Shown here in pieces: positions 1-6,866 of a stretch of 11,317 nt of DNA. The position numbers were made by a program, and so were the translations under genes. The DNA is from Bacteroidales bacterium UBA4073 (GTDB lineage Bacteria > Bacteroidota > Bacteroidia > Bacteroidales > Tenuifilaceae). The first letter of the stretch is position 1. Every line of letters starts with the position of its first letter. The DNA lies in assembly GCA_002383425.1 (NCBI GenBank), contig DFYV01000136.1:1-11317 (forward strand), in the 5' to 3' direction. The notes beneath the pieces were generated by a model. That model searched no databases and was not told where the DNA came from. It saw only the letters and a program-made list of their open reading frames with translations.

Positions 1-113
1 GGTGAAAAACGGGCTGGCAACTCGTAGTTAGCACTCCTGAGCGGTACCATTTGTCCAAACGTTACCGTTGTGCTTACTAATAACGACAGTAGAAATACGA
101 AAAGTTTTACCAT
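1..113 (-). CDS. N-terminal fragment of a secreted protein, probable S9/DPP-IV-like peptidase
   Basis: An ATG on the minus strand at 113-111 opens a frame that stays open to the left edge (37 residues seen). Residues 1-21 form a clear signal peptide: a short Met-Val-Lys start, a hydrophobic core LFVFLLSLLVSTTVTF, and a probable cleavage after GQ. The mature start, with SANYELPARFS, resembles from memory the beginning of Bacteroidota S9 family peptidases with a DPP-IV N-terminal propeller, where a similar NYxLAxRFS stretch precedes the beta-propeller. Seen directly: open frame, signal peptide and divergent layout with the M14 carboxypeptidase. Inferred: the family. The beta-propeller and the alpha/beta-hydrolase Ser-Asp-His domain would lie outside the window, so the function is not proven. 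It is certainly partial here. Confidence 0.6.
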   Translation of the reverse strand, partial: MVKLFVFLLSLLVSTTVTFGQMVPLRSANYELPARFS

Positions 114-144
114 AACCTATAATTTTTTGGGTTGATATTGTTTT

Positions 145-162
145 TAACTTTGATTCAAAGTT
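145..162. promoter_or_regulatory. Palindrome with -7-like box between divergent secreted-protein genes
   Basis: AACTTTGA-T-TCAAAGTT (146-162) is a perfect 17-bp palindrome with a single central base. Read on the plus strand, TAACTTTG (145-152) matches the Bacteroidota -7 consensus TAnnTTTG. The minus strand reads CAACTTTG (163-156), one base off the same consensus. The site therefore could carry overlapping -7 elements for the left peptidase (ATG at 113) and the M14 gene (ATG at 219), or be an operator for both. No well-spaced -33 TTTG was found on either side, so the promoter role is tentative. Confidence 0.4.
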
Positions 163-218
163 GTTGCTTGCGTTTAATTAAACCATGAACAATTTGTGGA
201 ATCATAAAAATAAAACCA

Positions 219-1820
219 ATGAAACAAATTGTCGCAATCTTGCTGGCCATTCAACCACTAATCGGGTTTTCGCAACACTTTCCGCTTACGGTGGCCGAAA
301 GTAGTAACTTTCAATCCACATCAACCTACACCGATGTTATGGCATTCATAGGAATGCTCCAAAAGGAATCGAAGCACATAAAGGTTGAAACCATAGCCAC
401 CAGTACGCAGGGACGAAACATCCCCTTGCTTATTGTGGCCAACCCGTTACCAAAAACACCCCGCGATGTGGGGAACAGGATTGTGGTTTACATTCAGGCT
501 AACATACATGCCGGCGAAGTTGAAGGTAAAGAGGCATCGCTGATGTTTGTGCGCGATTTACTCAAAGTTCCCAACCATCCACTATTCAAAAATGTGGTGT
601 TGCTGGTTTGCCCTATACTGAATGCCGATGGAAATGAGCAAATAAGTAAGAAAAACAGGACAAACCAGAATGGCCCGGTAAATGGCGTTGGGGTAAGGCA
701 TAACGGCCAAATGCTCGACCTTAACAGAGATGCCATGAAACTTGAAAGCCCCGAGATGCTTGGCGTGGTGGCCAATGTGTTAAACCGCTGGGATCCGGCA
801 ATTGTAATGGATTGCCACACCACAAACGGCTCGTTCCACCAGGAACCTGTTACCTTTACCTGGATGATGAATCCTAACGGAAGCCGGGAGCTGATAAACT
901 ACATGCGCGACAAAATGATGCCATGGATTTCGAACCAATTATCGGTGAAATACAAAACGTTAAACTGTTTTTACGGGGAATTCATTGACCAAAAGGATTA
1001 CGAAAAGGGTTGGATTTCATACGCATCGGAACCACGCTATTTTACTAACTATGTTGGTTTAAGGAACAGGTTAAGCATTTTAAATGAAAATTACGTTTAT
1101 GCCCCTTTCAACGATAGAGTATTTGGCTGCTACAACCTAATAGCTTCAGTATGCGACTACGCCATGGAAAACAGCATGGCGATAAAAGATTTGATTCTTA
1201 AAACCGACATGGAATCGATGCAGCTTGCCAATTTATCGTCCAAACCCGAATTTGCCATCACATACACGGGTAAACCCACACCCCAGCCAATTACCATTTT
1301 AACCTACGAAGCTGAAGCATACACCGATGAGCAAGGTAGGGAGCGTTTCCGCAAAACCGACCGCAAACGAACGGTTACCATACCCTACATAGCCGACTAC
1401 TACCCCACATCAACCATTCCTTTTCCCTTTGCCTATGTGGTTCAAAACGACAAGGAGGTTGTAAGCCTTCTTGAAGCTCATGGAATACAATACGAGCCCA
1501 TTACCGATACCATTACACTAAACGTGGAACAGTTCAATATCGACTCCCTTATGCCTGAAACCCGGCTTAACCAGGGCCATTACAACAACAAAATTTACGG
1601 CAATTTCATAAAGGTCGATAGGCTCTTCGACTCCAGCTTTGTGGTGGTTAAAACATCGCAGCCGCTGGGCAGGCTGGCAGCCTACCTGCTTGAACCCCAG
1701 TCGGACGACGGACTGGTATTCTGGAATTTCTGGGACCGTTACTTAGTTCCGCAATGGGGTACCAACTACTACCCTGTGCCCGTTTACCGTGTACCGGACA
1801 ACGACCCAAAACTACAGTAA
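219..1820 (+). CDS. Secreted M14-family zinc carboxypeptidase
   Basis: This 533-residue exported peptidase is expected to remove C-terminal residues from peptides. Residues 1-19 are a signal peptide (KQIVAILLAIQPLIGFSQ, cleavage after Q19). The catalytic domain spans about 30-320. The zinc motif HAGE gives His97 and Glu100, and DCHTTNG gives the third ligand His200. LDLNRD (Asn169-Arg170) matches the substrate-carboxylate pair of M14 enzymes. NRLSILNENY offers Glu290 as the general base. After about residue 320 comes a non-catalytic C-terminal region of about 200 residues, probably beta-rich, usual for the long Bacteroidota members. The start is chosen because it gives the signal peptide; no Shine-Dalgarno is seen. 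The gene diverges from another exported probable peptidase, pointing to peptide scavenging outside the cytoplasm. Family is well supported; substrate preference is not visible. Confidence 0.9.
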   Translation: MKQIVAILLAIQPLIGFSQHFPLTVAESSNFQSTSTYTDVMAFIGMLQKESKHIKVETIATSTQGRNIPLLIVANPLPKTPRDVGNRIVVYIQANIHAGEVEGKEASLMFVRDLLKVPNHPLFKNVVLLVCPILNADGNEQISKKNRTNQNGPVNGVGVRHNGQMLDLNRDAMKLESPEMLGVVANVLNRWDPAIVMDCHTTNGSFHQEPVTFTWMMNPNGSRELINYMRDKMMPWISNQLSVKYKTLNCFYGEFIDQKDYEKGWISYASEPRYFTNYVGLRNRLSILNENYVYAPFNDRVFGCYNLIASVCDYAMENSMAIKDLILKTDMESMQLANLSSKPEFAITYTGKPTPQPITILTYEAEAYTDEQGRERFRKTDRKRTVTIPYIADYYPTSTIPFPFAYVVQNDKEVVSLLEAHGIQYEPITDTITLNVEQFNIDSLMPETRLNQGHYNNKIYGNFIKVDRLFDSSFVVVKTSQPLGRLAAYLLEPQSDDGLVFWNFWDRYLVPQWGTNYYPVPVYRVPDNDPKLQ

Positions 1821-1940
1821 AGGCAGAGATTTGAATATTACATACTCCCATGTTTAAGAAAAAAGGTTGAAAAAGGGCAAATACCCACTTGGCTATTTGT
1901 AACATTTTTATAACTTTACATTAGGATATTGAAATGGGTT

Positions 1941-1993
1941 AAAACCATAATATTAGATGAATTTATGGGTTTTTACGCGTATAAACCATCTAA
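1941..1993. promoter_or_regulatory. Two overlapping, mutually exclusive hairpins upstream of the PIN gene
   Basis: Hairpin A pairs AAAACCATAA (1941-1950) with TTATGG-g-TTTT (1963-1973), with one bulged G, and ends in a short T run. Hairpin B pairs TTAGATGAATTTAT (1953-1966) with ATAAACCATCTAA (1981-1993), with a single bulge. Segment 1963-1966 is used by both, and the loop of A holds much of the left arm of B, so only one can form at a time. It could end transcription from the M14 gene, act as an attenuator, or be a protein-binding inverted repeat. The role is unproven and the DNA is A/T rich, so part of the pairing may be chance. Confidence 0.35.
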
Positions 1994-2015
1994 TACACTT
2001 GATAACCACAACTAC

Positions 2016-2047
2016 TTGCAACAACCAGTAAATATTTTGTAAATTTG
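2016..2047 (+). promoter_or_regulatory. Putative Bacteroidota-type promoter for the toxin-antitoxin pair
   Basis: TAAATTTG (2040-2047) matches the -7 consensus TAnnTTTG exactly. A TTG at 2016-2018 lies 21 bases upstream, near the usual -33 spacing. The ATG of the PIN gene follows 13 bases after the -7 box, so the transcript would have a very short leader. Confidence 0.45.
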
Positions 2048-2060
2048 TAAAAATAACAAA

Positions 2061-2528
2061 ATGAAACTAAGAGTTTATATAGATACTTCGGTTGTTGGAG
2101 GCTACTTTGATGAGGAGTTTGAAGAGGCAACCAAACTATTCTTTGAACGGATTTTCAAAAAGGAATTTTTGGTATATTTTTCAGAAGTTAGTGAGGCTGA
2201 ATTGAGTTTAGCGCCCGATTTTGTGAAGGACTTAAAATCTAAAATTCCTATTGACTGTTATAGATACCTTGAATTGGACGAAGAATCAAAAGAACTTGCT
2301 GAAACATACATCAAGGAAAATGTTTTAGGAAAAACGAGCCTTGATTATGCATTCCATATTGCATTGGCGACAGTTAATAGACTTGATGTTCTTGTAAGCT
2401 GGAACTTCAAACATATTGTTAATTATGACAAAATAAAGCTATTTAACTCCATAAACTTGCGATTGGGCTATCCATTAATTGAAATTCGTTCACCCAAAGA
2501 ATTTATAAAATATGAAAACAATGACTGA
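2061..2528 (+). CDS. PIN-domain ribonuclease, VapC-like toxin
   Basis: The 155-residue protein is a single PIN domain, a Mg-dependent RNase fold used by VapC toxins to cut RNA. Visible marks: VYIDTSVVGGYF with the first acidic residue Asp8; SEVSEAEL with Glu45/Glu47 in the second acidic position; and HIALATVNRLDVLVSWNFKHIVN (97-121 region), the signature of a Bacteroidota PIN subfamily. One oddity is that the usual D-A-x-H-I-A reads D-Y-A-F-H-I-A, so Tyr96 sits three residues before His99 and Asp95 is one place further out. Asn115 stands where many PIN proteins carry a fourth acidic residue, as is normal for the SWNFKH group. The stop overlaps the next small gene, the usual sign of a toxin-antitoxin pair, here toxin first. 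Codons are more A/T rich than those of flanking core genes, suggesting acquisition. Confidence 0.85.
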   Translation: MKLRVYIDTSVVGGYFDEEFEEATKLFFERIFKKEFLVYFSEVSEAELSLAPDFVKDLKSKIPIDCYRYLELDEESKELAETYIKENVLGKTSLDYAFHIALATVNRLDVLVSWNFKHIVNYDKIKLFNSINLRLGYPLIEIRSPKEFIKYENND

Positions 2529-2661
2529 GAAAAAATTTGATGCCGTTAAATTTTTTCGTGAAGTAAAGGAAAAATTAGCAGCAAGAATGGCAAATATGTC
2601 ACTTGAAGAACAGCGCGAGTTCTTGAAACTTGTTAAGGAAGGCAAGATTAAAATATCCTAA
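2512..2661 (+). CDS. Small putative antitoxin partner of the PIN toxin
   Basis: This 49-residue frame begins inside the last codons of the PIN gene (17-bp overlap from ATG 2512; an internal ATG at 2521 would leave 8 bp). The product starts MKTMTEKKFDAVKFFREVKE and ends in VKEGKIKIS. I recognise the TEKKFDAVKFxRE opening as that of the small proteins that regularly sit behind SWNFKH-type PIN genes in Bacteroidota. It is strongly charged and predicted mostly helical (about residues 8-26 and 29-43). It is too short for a classic DNA-binding domain, so it may act only by binding the toxin. The overlap implies translational coupling. The longer start is preferred because relatives as I recall them begin MxTMTEK. 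The antitoxin role is inferred from context. Confidence 0.7.
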   Translation: MKTMTEKKFDAVKFFREVKEKLAARMANMSLEEQREFLKLVKEGKIKIS

Positions 2662-2662
2662 C

Positions 2663-2819
2663 ATGGACAAGCCAGAACCAAACAGGTCTTTCAAAGTTGA
2701 ATGAAAATATTTTCTTCTGTAATGCTTGTCAATAAAGTGCTACAGAAGGTTGTCAAAAATATTATGCCAAAAAATACATCAATTTGAAAGAAAAGTTACT
2801 AAAATCGAGTAAATCATGA
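2663..2819 (+). pseudogene. Possible broken small gene downstream of the antitoxin
   Basis: An ATG one base after the antitoxin stop opens MDKPEPNRSFKVE and meets a TGA at 2702. Moving one frame at about 2700 continues as NENIFFCNACQ, hits TAA at 2733-2735, then reads SATEGCQKYYAKKYINLKEK up to a TGA at 2817-2819. The joined reading looks protein-like, with a Cys-x2-Cys plus a later Cys and a lysine-rich tail. That would fit a third cistron disabled by a frameshift and a stop. Its last codons run into the left 138-bp repeat, so the repeat may have cut its true end. A/T-rich noncoding DNA could also produce such a pattern; no family is recognised. Confidence 0.3.
2714..2748. repeat. Inverted repeat CTTCTGTA / TACAGAAG
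   Basis: Perfect 8-bp arms at 2714-2721 and 2741-2748 enclose a 19-base loop. The repeat lies in the 316-base stretch between the antitoxin and the GxxExxY gene. There is no T tract directly after it, so it is not a typical terminator. It could be a protein-binding site or chance. Confidence 0.35.
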
Positions 2820-2936
2820 TTCAGACAATTGAAGAAATCGCTATAATTGAAGAAAAATTGTCTGAATCAGAATTTGCAGGATTATATGATGAACAGGATT
2901 TTTACTTAATACTAATCTTGTATATCCGGAAATCAA
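2799..2936. repeat. Left copy of the 138-bp direct repeat
   Basis: It begins CTAAAATC and ends AAATCAA. Against the right copy it differs by a few substitutions and two single-base indels, one in the A run near 2851-2857 and one at 2928-2929. After it, at 2929-2956, a weaker reading of the same AAATCAAGTAA...CTGAT...AGACAA pattern appears, hinting at a third, decayed repeat start just before the GxxExxY gene. Together with the broken frame and the hairpin at 2714, this explains the gene-free stretch 2662-2977. Confidence 0.9.
2817..2869. repeat. Long inverted repeat (hairpin) in the left repeat copy
   Basis: TGATTCAGACAATT (2817-2830) and AATTGTCTGAATCA (2856-2869) are perfect 14-bp complements around a 25-base loop. 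The same structure recurs at 3378-3431. The stem is intact here, which suggests selection or recent spread of the hairpin. Confidence 0.85.
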
Positions 2937-2977
2937 GTAATCTGATCAAGACAAATTAAAAGACATACAAGATTATT

Positions 2978-3373
2978 ATGACATTAGACGAAATAACATA
3001 CAAAATAAATGGATGTGCCATGAAGGTTCATAACACATTGGGGAATGGTTTTCAGGAAGTTATTTATCAACGTTGTTTAGCAATTGAATTGGAACGGGCA
3101 GGTTTGCAATTTGGTAGAGAGATAGAACAAAAAATTTATTATGAAGGGGTAGAGGTAGGAACCCGCAGAGCCGATTTTGTTGTAGAAAATCAGGTAATTG
3201 TAGAATTAAAAGCTTTGGTTAATTTAGAAGATGTGCATTTGGCTCAAGCTAAAAATTATGTGGTTGCCTACGATTTTCCAGTTGGCTTGCTTATTAATTT
3301 TGGTGCAACCAGCTTGCAATTTAAGAAAATATTTAACCCTAAGTATAATCTTGCTAATCCTAAAATCAAGTAA
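2978..3373 (+). CDS. GxxExxY protein, PD-(D/E)XK nuclease-like fold
   Basis: The 131-residue protein carries the name-giving motif G-F-Q-E-V-I-Y (residues 24-30, in HNTLGNGFQEVIYQRC) that defines the GxxExxY family (PDDEXK_3 type). A PD-(D/E)XK-like core follows: RRADFVVE supplies the Asp and VIVELKA the Glu-x-Lys. Next come HLAQAKNYV and PVGLLINFGATSLQFKKIFN, both typical of the family. Members are widespread in Bacteroidota and lack an established function; nuclease activity is only predicted from the fold. The C-terminal NPKIK is encoded by the right direct repeat, which also provides the TAA stop, so the tail may be acquired rather than ancestral. No promoter or ribosome-binding site stands out. 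Base use is A/T rich like the toxin pair. The repeats around it suggest it moves or duplicates as a cassette. Confidence 0.88.
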   Translation: MTLDEITYKINGCAMKVHNTLGNGFQEVIYQRCLAIELERAGLQFGREIEQKIYYEGVEVGTRRADFVVENQVIVELKALVNLEDVHLAQAKNYVVAYDFPVGLLINFGATSLQFKKIFNPKYNLANPKIK

Positions 3374-3497
3374 ATCATGATTCAGACAATTGAAGAAATC
3401 GCTATAATTGAAGGAAAAAATGTCTGAATCAGAATTTGCAGGATTATATGATGAACAGGATTTTTACTTAATACTAATCTTGTATATCCTAAATCAA
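3360..3497. repeat. Right copy of the 138-bp direct repeat
   Basis: It starts within the last codons of the GxxExxY gene and is the same length as the left copy. Compared with the left copy, an extra G/A near 3412-3420 and a lost T destroy the long reading frame present in the left copy. That argues the repeat is not kept for coding. Confidence 0.9.
3378..3431. repeat. Long inverted repeat (hairpin) in the right repeat copy
   Basis: TGATTCAGACAATT (3378-3391) faces AAATGTCTGAATCA (3418-3431) over a 26-base loop. Thirteen of 14 positions pair, with one T-to-A change compared with the left hairpin. It lies just after the stop of the GxxExxY gene and could fold in its mRNA 3' end. Confidence 0.8.
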
Positions 3498-3591
3498 TTT
3501 TTGATTTTTACCCATACTTATCCAGTAAACTTTTTCCCACCAGAAAAATCTAACTTGTACAAAATTTAATTTACAGCTAAATTGTATTACC

Positions 3592-6500
3592 ATGAAAAAA
3601 TCATTACTCTGGTTACTGGCTGCTGTGGTAAGTATCACAGCAGTACAAGGACAGGAGGCCCGTTTAATGCGCTTCCCTGCCGTTTACAATAGCCAGGTTG
3701 TATTCAGCTATGCCGGCGACCTGTACTCTGTCCCTGTAACAGGCGGTATTGCCCGTAAGCTTACAACCCATATTGGCTATGAGATGTTCCCCCATTTTTC
3801 ACCCGATGGCAAAACCATTGCTTTTACAGGTCAGTATGATGGGAATACCGAAGTTTTCACTATTCCTGCCGAAGGCGGAACGCCAAATCGTCTAACCTAC
3901 ACGGCAACCTTAAGCCGTGATGATATTTCGGACCGAATGGGGCCAAACAACATTGTTATGTCATGGACACCCGATGGCTCAAAGGTTGTTTACCGCTCGC
4001 GCAAGCAAAGCTTCAACAGTTTCAAGGGACAACTTTTTATGGTGCCAACAAATGGTGGCATGAGCGAGGAAATTCCCCTTTCCACCGGAGGTTTTTGTTC
4101 ATTCTCACCCGATGGTGGTAAACTTGCCTTCAACAGGGTATTCCGCGAATTCCGCACATGGAAATACTATAAAGGCGGTATGGCCGATGATATCTGGATT
4201 TTCGATTACAATTCCAAAGAAGTGGTTAACATTACCAGTAACCCCTCGCAGGATATCATTCCCATGTGGATTGGCGATGAAATATTTTTCCTATCGGACC
4301 GCGACCGCACAATGAACCTTTTTGTGTACAGCGTAAAAGCTAAGACAGTTGAAAAGGTAACCAATTACACCGACTACGATATCAAGTTCCCGTCATTCGA
4401 CCAAAAAACAATAGTATTTGAAAAAGGAGGCTACCTTTATGCCTTCGACGTTAAAACACGCACAACCCATAAAATTAACGTAACCATCGCCGATGACCAA
4501 ATCTACTCACGTTCGGCCATGGTTGATGCAAGCAAACGCATTACCAATGCCCATCCTTCACCTAACGGTGAACGCGTGGTCTTCAGTGCCCGGGGCGATA
4601 TCTTCACCCTCCCATCGGAAAAGGGAATCACCTTTAACCTAACCACCACATCGGATGCCCACGAACGCGAAGCCTCATGGTCGCCCGATGGTAAGTGGAT
4701 TGCTTACCTTTCCGACAAAACAGGAGAGTACGAAATCTATATTCAACCACACGATGGAAGTTCCCCTGCCATTCAGCTAACATCGGGCATAAACAATTAC
4801 ATCTACGCCATTGAATGGTCGCCCGACAGCAAAAAGATTCTTTTTAGCGACCGTTTAGGTAGATTGCAGTATGTTGATATCGATACAAAAAGCATAACCA
4901 TGGCTGCCAGGGGTGAGTATGGTTTAGTTAACAGCTACAGCTGGTCGCCCGACAGCAAGTGGATTACCTACTCCACCCCTGATTCAAACCGTTTTTCGGT
5001 GATTTACATTTATAACATCAATACTAAAACCACTAAACCGGTCACAAGTAGTTGGTTCTCGTCATACAATCCTGTATTTTCGGACGATGGCAAATACCTA
5101 CTTTACGTTTCGGATAGGGAGTTTAATCCCATTTACAGTGATACCGAATGGAACCATGCCTACACCGACATGAGCAAGATATACATGGTGATGCTTTCCA
5201 AGGACACACCATCGCCCTTTGCCCCTGAAAATAACGAGGTAAAACCTGACACCAAGGCCGAACAACCCAAAGAAAACAATTCGGCAAAAAAATCAGGCAA
5301 GACCGATGAAAAACCCAAAACCGAACTTCAGCCCATTAAAATCGATTTTGACGGCATTGAAAATCGCACCGTTGAAATCCCTGGAAAGGCCGGAAGATAC
5401 TTCAACATATACTGTGTTGACGGGAAGGTTTTCTATAACTATTTTAGCTCCAGCTCCCGCCAACCGGTTGCCATGATGTACGATCTTAAAAAGCAAAAGG
5501 AGACTGAACTTGGCGAATCAATACGATTCAGTATATCGGCAAACGGTAAAAAGATGCTGGTATCAAAAAACCACACCTACGCAGTTATCGATTTACCTTC
5601 AGGGAAAATTAACATGGAGAAAACCATTGATTTATCCGATATGAAGGTTTGGGTTGATTACCATAAGGAGTGGAAACAAATTTTTGACGAAAGTTGGCGA
5701 CAAATGCGCGATTTCTTCTATGTGGAAAACATGCATGGTGTTGACTGGAAGGCAATTCACGATAAATACGCTGTGCTTGTGCCCCATGTTAACCATCGCA
5801 ACGACTTAACCTATATCATTGGCGAAATGGTAGGGGAACTCAGTGTTGGGCATTCATACGTAAATAGTGGCGATAAACCGGAACCTGAAAGGATAAAAAC
5901 AGGGCTTCTGGGTGCCAAGCTGAGCAAGCACACCAGCGGATACTTTAAGGTTGATAAAATACTGAATGGCGCAAACTGGAGCGATGCCTTACGGTCGCCA
6001 CTCAGTGAAATTGGCGTAAATATTAAGGAAGGAGACTTTATCATCTCGGTTGATGGCGTTGACCTTAAGGGTGTTCCCGACATCTACTCCACACTCGTTA
6101 ATAAAGCAGGTAAAACCGTATCACTCGTTGTAAACAGTTCGCCACAGGTTGACGGTAGCCGTAAGGTACTTGTAAAACCTATCGCCGATGAAGCAGAACT
6201 ATACTACTACACCTGGGTTCAGAACAACATACAAAGGGTAAATGAGGCCACAAATGGCGAGGTTGGCTATATTCATATTCCTGACATGGGTGTGGCCGGA
6301 CTAAACGAATTTGTGAAGTACTATTACCCGCAACTCACCAAAAAGGCTTTAATAATCGACGACCGCGGTAATGGGGGTGGAAACGTATCGCCAATGATAC
6401 TGGAACGTTTAAGCCGTGAGGTTTACCGCATGACCATGCGTCGCGGATTCGATCAACCCTCAACCATTCCTTCGGAAACACACTATGGACCTAAGGTAGT

Positions 6501-6864
6501 CCTTATTGACCAATATTCGGCTTCCGATGGCGACCTGTTCCCCTACGGATTCAAAAAGTTAGGACTTGGATACTTAATAGGTGTTAGGACATGGGGTGGC
6601 GTTGTTGGCATATCCGGCTCATTACCCTTTGTTGATGGTGGCGATCTCCGCAAACCAGAATTTGCCAGCTACAGCTCCGACACCAGTGAATGGATTATTG
6701 AGGGGTACGGCGTAGATCCTGATATTGAAATTGATAACGACCCTTACCGCGAGTACATGGGACAGGATGACCAGCTAAACAAAGCCATTGAAACCATTAA
6801 AGATTTACTTAAAGATTATAAACCCCTTCCTAAAATACCTCAGGCACCTGACAAGTCAAAGTAA
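3592..6864 (+). CDS. Secreted tricorn-type protease (S41 family)
   Basis: This 1090-residue protein matches the tricorn layout. Residues 1-21 are a signal peptide (KKSLLWLLAAVVSITAVQGQ), so it works outside the cytoplasm. About 25-310 and 315-690 are two beta-propellers with many FSPDGK/WSPDSK blade motifs. A lysine/glutamate-rich linker (about 544-581) interrupts the second. About 680-755 is the first core part, ending in GELSVGHSYV with catalytic His754. A PDZ domain covers about 770-865 (KEGDFIISVDGV). The final core holds IDDRGNGGGN and YSASDGDLF, with the nucleophile Ser976 or Ser978, and Glu1037 of EGYGVDPD is a candidate for the catalytic Glu. Tricorn enzymes cut oligopeptides to small pieces for aminopeptidases. 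No close operon partner is present; the islet separates it from the M14 gene, and a strong terminator follows. No clear promoter was found in 3498-3591. Confidence 0.93.
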   Translation: MKKSLLWLLAAVVSITAVQGQEARLMRFPAVYNSQVVFSYAGDLYSVPVTGGIARKLTTHIGYEMFPHFSPDGKTIAFTGQYDGNTEVFTIPAEGGTPNRLTYTATLSRDDISDRMGPNNIVMSWTPDGSKVVYRSRKQSFNSFKGQLFMVPTNGGMSEEIPLSTGGFCSFSPDGGKLAFNRVFREFRTWKYYKGGMADDIWIFDYNSKEVVNITSNPSQDIIPMWIGDEIFFLSDRDRTMNLFVYSVKAKTVEKVTNYTDYDIKFPSFDQKTIVFEKGGYLYAFDVKTRTTHKINVTIADDQIYSRSAMVDASKRITNAHPSPNGERVVFSARGDIFTLPSEKGITFNLTTTSDAHEREASWSPDGKWIAYLSDKTGEYEIYIQPHDGSSPAIQLTSGINNYIYAIEWSPDSKKILFSDRLGRLQYVDIDTKSITMAARGEYGLVNSYSWSPDSKWITYSTPDSNRFSVIYIYNINTKTTKPVTSSWFSSYNPVFSDDGKYLLYVSDREFNPIYSDTEWNHAYTDMSKIYMVMLSKDTPSPFAPENNEVKPDTKAEQPKENNSAKKSGKTDEKPKTELQPIKIDFDGIENRTVEIPGKAGRYFNIYCVDGKVFYNYFSSSSRQPVAMMYDLKKQKETELGESIRFSISANGKKMLVSKNHTYAVIDLPSGKINMEKTIDLSDMKVWVDYHKEWKQIFDESWRQMRDFFYVENMHGVDWKAIHDKYAVLVPHVNHRNDLTYIIGEMVGELSVGHSYVNSGDKPEPERIKTGLLGAKLSKHTSGYFKVDKILNGANWSDALRSPLSEIGVNIKEGDFIISVDGVDLKGVPDIYSTLVNKAGKTVSLVVNSSPQVDGSRKVLVKPIADEAELYYYTWVQNNIQRVNEATNGEVGYIHIPDMGVAGLNEFVKYYYPQLTKKALIIDDRGNGGGNVSPMILERLSREVYRMTMRRGFDQPSTIPSETHYGPKVVLIDQYSASDGDLFPYGFKKLGLGYLIGVRTWGGVVGISGSLPFVDGGDLRKPEFASYSSDTSEWIIEGYGVDPDIEIDNDPYREYMGQDDQLNKAIETIKDLLKDYKPLPKIPQAPDKSK

Positions 6865-6866
6865 AG

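Larger units (their letters stand above)
2799..3497. mobile_element. Candidate cassette: GxxExxY gene between repeated hairpin units
   Basis: Two 138-bp direct repeats (2799-2936 and 3360-3497) lie exactly 561 bases apart around one gene. Each repeat contains an inverted repeat built on TGATTCAGACAATT, so the order is arm, complement, gene, arm, complement. Viewed from the gene, the inner arms (2856-2869 and 3378-3391) form inverted ends. There is no transposase, so if mobile it would depend on a factor from elsewhere. The right repeat supplies the gene's stop codon. A partial tandem duplication of a 561-bp unit would give the same layout. Geometry is seen directly; mobility is inference. Confidence 0.4.

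Noticed and set aside
494..823. Antisense open frames inside the M14, tricorn, pyk and other genes.
   Set aside because: They lie opposite strongly supported coding frames, show no recognisable family and no independent signals.
2701..2787. A 28-codon frame starting MKIFSSVMLVNK.
   Set aside because: Short, A/T-biased, no family and no translation signal; the alternative frame-shifted reading is more protein-like.
2816..2959. A 47-codon open frame (starting MIQTIEEIAIIEEKLSES) in the left direct repeat.
   Set aside because: The right repeat copy breaks the frame after about 15 codons by an indel, and the frame simply reads through the inverted repeat; the repeat, not a protein, appears conserved.
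2799..3497. Insertion sequence with its own transposase.
   Set aside because: The only gene inside is a GxxExxY protein; no DDE, HUH or serine/tyrosine recombinase is encoded there.
3551..3585. Promoter TTG-N20-TAAATTGT ahead of the tricorn gene.
   Set aside because: The last two bases of the -7 box do not match TAnnTTTG, and the ATG would follow almost at once.
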